The translations under genes were made by a program, and so were the position numbers. From UBA7703 sp963667195 (GTDB taxonomy: Bacteria; Bacillota; Clostridia; Christensenellales; CAG-138), in NCBI GenBank assembly GCA_963667195.1, contig OY762962.1, positions 1,922,001 through 1,986,000 of the forward strand: a stretch of 64,000 nucleotides of DNA, read 5' to 3'. Below the pieces are notes generated by a model that saw only the letters and a program-made list of their open reading frames with translations, was not told the origin of the DNA and did not search any database. Every line of letters begins with the position of its first letter. The first letter of the stretch is position 1. Positions 62,626-64,000 of this stretch are shown in pieces.

Positions 62626-64000
62626 ATGACACTCGATTATCAAGCATTGATCGAACAGATGACGCTGGAAGAAAAAGCGTCTCTGCTCTCCGGTCAGAAC
62701 TTCTGGAATACCAAGCCGATCCCGCGGCTTGGTATTCCATCCATCATGCTCACGGACGGCCCGCACGGCATGCGAAAGCAAGGCGGCAAAGCCGATCATC
62801 TGGGGCTGAATAAGAGCATTCCATCCACGTGTTTTCCGACGGCGTCCGCGCTCGCAAACAGCTGGGATACCGAATTGCTGGAGCAGGTTGGAGCTTATCT
62901 TGGAGAGGAAGCAGCGTCGGAACAGGTCAGCGTGCTATTAGGCCCGGGACTGAACGTCAAGCGAAACCCTCTTTGCGGACGAAGCTTTGAGTATTTCTCG
63001 GAAGATCCACTGCTCTCCGGCAAGCTCGCCGCCGCGATGATTCGCGGCATCCAATCGAAGGGCGTTTCCGCGTGTCCGAAGCACTTCGCCGTCAACAGTC
63101 AGGAGCTACGGCGCATGGTAGTTGACGAAGTGGTCGACGAACGCGCGCTGCGGGAACTCTACCTGGAAGGGTTTCGGTACGCAGTCTGCGAAGGAAAACC
63201 CAAGACGATCATGAGCGCGTATAACCGCGTGAACGGCGTATACGCAAACGAAAACACCTACCTGCTGCAGGATATTCTGTACGGCGAATGGGGTTTCAAC
63301 GGCGTTGTGGTGACCGACTGGGGCGGAGAAAACGACCGCGTCGCCGGCTTGATCGCCGGAAACCAGCTTGAGATGCCATCCTCCGCCGGGTTGACCGACC
63401 GCGAGGTTGTTGAGGCGGTTCGCGCGGGAAAGCTGGACGAAACACTGCTTGACGAGCGGATCGATCAGCTTTTACGGCTCATTTTCTCGGTCAAACCGCG
63501 GGAACAAAGCACGGCATATTCCATCGACGAGCATCACGCATTCGCGCGCGAGGCTGCGCGTCGATCCGCCGTGCTGGTCAAAAACGAAGGCGGCGTATTG
63601 CCGCTTTGCGCGGGAACGCGCGTCGCCGTGATCGGCGATTTCGCGAAAACACCGCGCTATCAGGGCGCGGGAAGCTCGCTGATCGAACCGACGAAGCTGG
63701 AATGCGCGCTGGATGAGCTGAAGAGAACCGATCTGGAGATCGTAGGTTTTGCGCCGGGATTCCGGCGATTTGGCGGCAAAAGCAAGCGAAAGCGCAACCG
63801 TGCCTGCGCGCTGGCAAAGCGCGCGGAGGTCGCGCTCGTGTTCCTCGGTCTGGATGAAGGCAGCGAAGCGGAAGGCGTCGATCGCGAGCATATGCGCCTT
63901 CGTGCGAACCAAACCGATCTGCTCCGTGAAATCCGGAAGGTGTGCGCGCGGGTCGTTGTCGTTCTCGCGAACGGCGCTCCCGTTGAGGCGGACTGGGCGG
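62626..64000 (+). CDS. GH3 glycosidase, start of gene (cut by window end)
   Basis: 458 residues are visible with the normal GH3 order: barrel domain first. DYQALIEQMTLEEKASLLSG opens it, then LGIPSIMLTDGPHGMR, FEYFSEDPLLSGKLAAAMI, CPKHFAVNSQELRR, MSAYNRVNGVY and the nucleophile Asp231 in VVVTDWGG, followed by the start of the sandwich domain ARRSAVLVKNEGGVLPL. No signal peptide is present, so it is cytosolic, unlike the anchored GH3 before it; together they would split oligosaccharides outside and inside the cell. The ATG is 16 bases after the first GH3 gene. Confidence 0.93.
   Translation, partial: MTLDYQALIEQMTLEEKASLLSGQNFWNTKPIPRLGIPSIMLTDGPHGMRKQGGKADHLGLNKSIPSTCFPTASALANSWDTELLEQVGAYLGEEAASEQVSVLLGPGLNVKRNPLCGRSFEYFSEDPLLSGKLAAAMIRGIQSKGVSACPKHFAVNSQELRRMVVDEVVDERALRELYLEGFRYAVCEGKPKTIMSAYNRVNGVYANENTYLLQDILYGEWGFNGVVVTDWGGENDRVAGLIAGNQLEMPSSAGLTDREVVEAVRAGKLDETLLDERIDQLLRLIFSVKPREQSTAYSIDEHHAFAREAARRSAVLVKNEGGVLPLCAGTRVAVIGDFAKTPRYQGAGSSLIEPTKLECALDELKRTDLEIVGFAPGFRRFGGKSKRKRNRACALAKRAEVALVFLGLDEGSEAEGVDREHMRLRANQTDLLREIRKVCARVVVVLANGAPVEADWA

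Overview
The window looks like a chromosomal stretch of a strictly anaerobic, fairly GC-rich Bacillota (class Clostridia, perhaps a Christensenellales- or Oscillospirales-like gut lineage). The basis is Gram-positive-style ribosome binding sites, lipoprotein solute-binding proteins with Ala/Thr/Pro linkers, a BMP-type nucleoside importer, a glycyl-radical enzyme with its activase, YesL/DUF624, GH127 and GH51 enzymes, and frequent TTG/GTG starts. The taxonomic placement is inference; no rRNA or marker gene lies here. About fifty protein genes fill the window. I see no tRNA, rRNA, IS element, prophage or CRISPR array.

Layout. 0-2.5 kb: end of a galactose-type (Mgl/Rbs) sugar ABC importer plus an aldo/keto reductase. 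2.6-6.9 kb: DNA polymerase IV, a secreted coiled-coil protein and a response regulator/histidine kinase pair. 7.0-12.1 kb: an SDR, a tocopherol-cyclase-like protein, an NTF2-like protein, a DUF523-DUF1722 protein, a second SDR and a DUF2269 membrane protein. 12.2-19.1 kb (minus strand): a probable copper operon with an HMA/DsbD_2/cupredoxin fusion, CopA, a lipoprotein and a two-component system. 19.4-27.1 kb (minus): a purine-nucleoside uptake and salvage operon (BMP lipoprotein, ATPase, two permeases, amidohydrolase, nucleoside phosphorylase, GntR regulator). 27.4-29.8 kb: the divergent yjjI-yjjW glycyl-radical pair. 30.2-31.4 kb: an MFS transporter.

31.5-40.2 kb is a four-carbon sugar-acid (D-threonate type) locus: Fe-alcohol dehydrogenase, DapA-family aldolase, PdxA2, a YhcH-family protein, a PrpR_N regulator, DtnK-type kinase and an SLC13-type carrier. 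The kinase and PdxA2 together are the known route from D-threonate to dihydroxyacetone phosphate. The regulator keeps a Walker A motif but has lost the GAFTGA loop needed to work with sigma-54.

40.5-64 kb is a carbohydrate-utilisation region. Three related esterase-like proteins each carry a dead N-terminal and an intact C-terminal alpha/beta-hydrolase half, and a sialidase-fold protein lies among them. Next come an MFS exporter, then an arabinose-polymer module: GH51 arabinofuranosidase and LacI regulator on the minus strand, GH127 beta-L-arabinofuranosidase on the plus strand, and a lipoprotein/permease/permease/YesL ABC importer with an AraC regulator. A PAP2 protein and two GH3 glycosidases close the window; the first GH3 is circularly permuted and membrane-anchored, the second is cut by the window end. 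AAACGTT-centred palindromes upstream of lacI, GH127 and the ABC importer point to one LacI regulon.

Most unusual sequence features: an 81-bp-period tandem repeat with a pairing-conserved hairpin directly before the arabinose importer; the double-hydrolase family; the GAFTGA-less regulator with paired direct repeats at its divergent promoter; and a shared TTTACGATTGA box at the promoters of the nucleoside operon and gntR.
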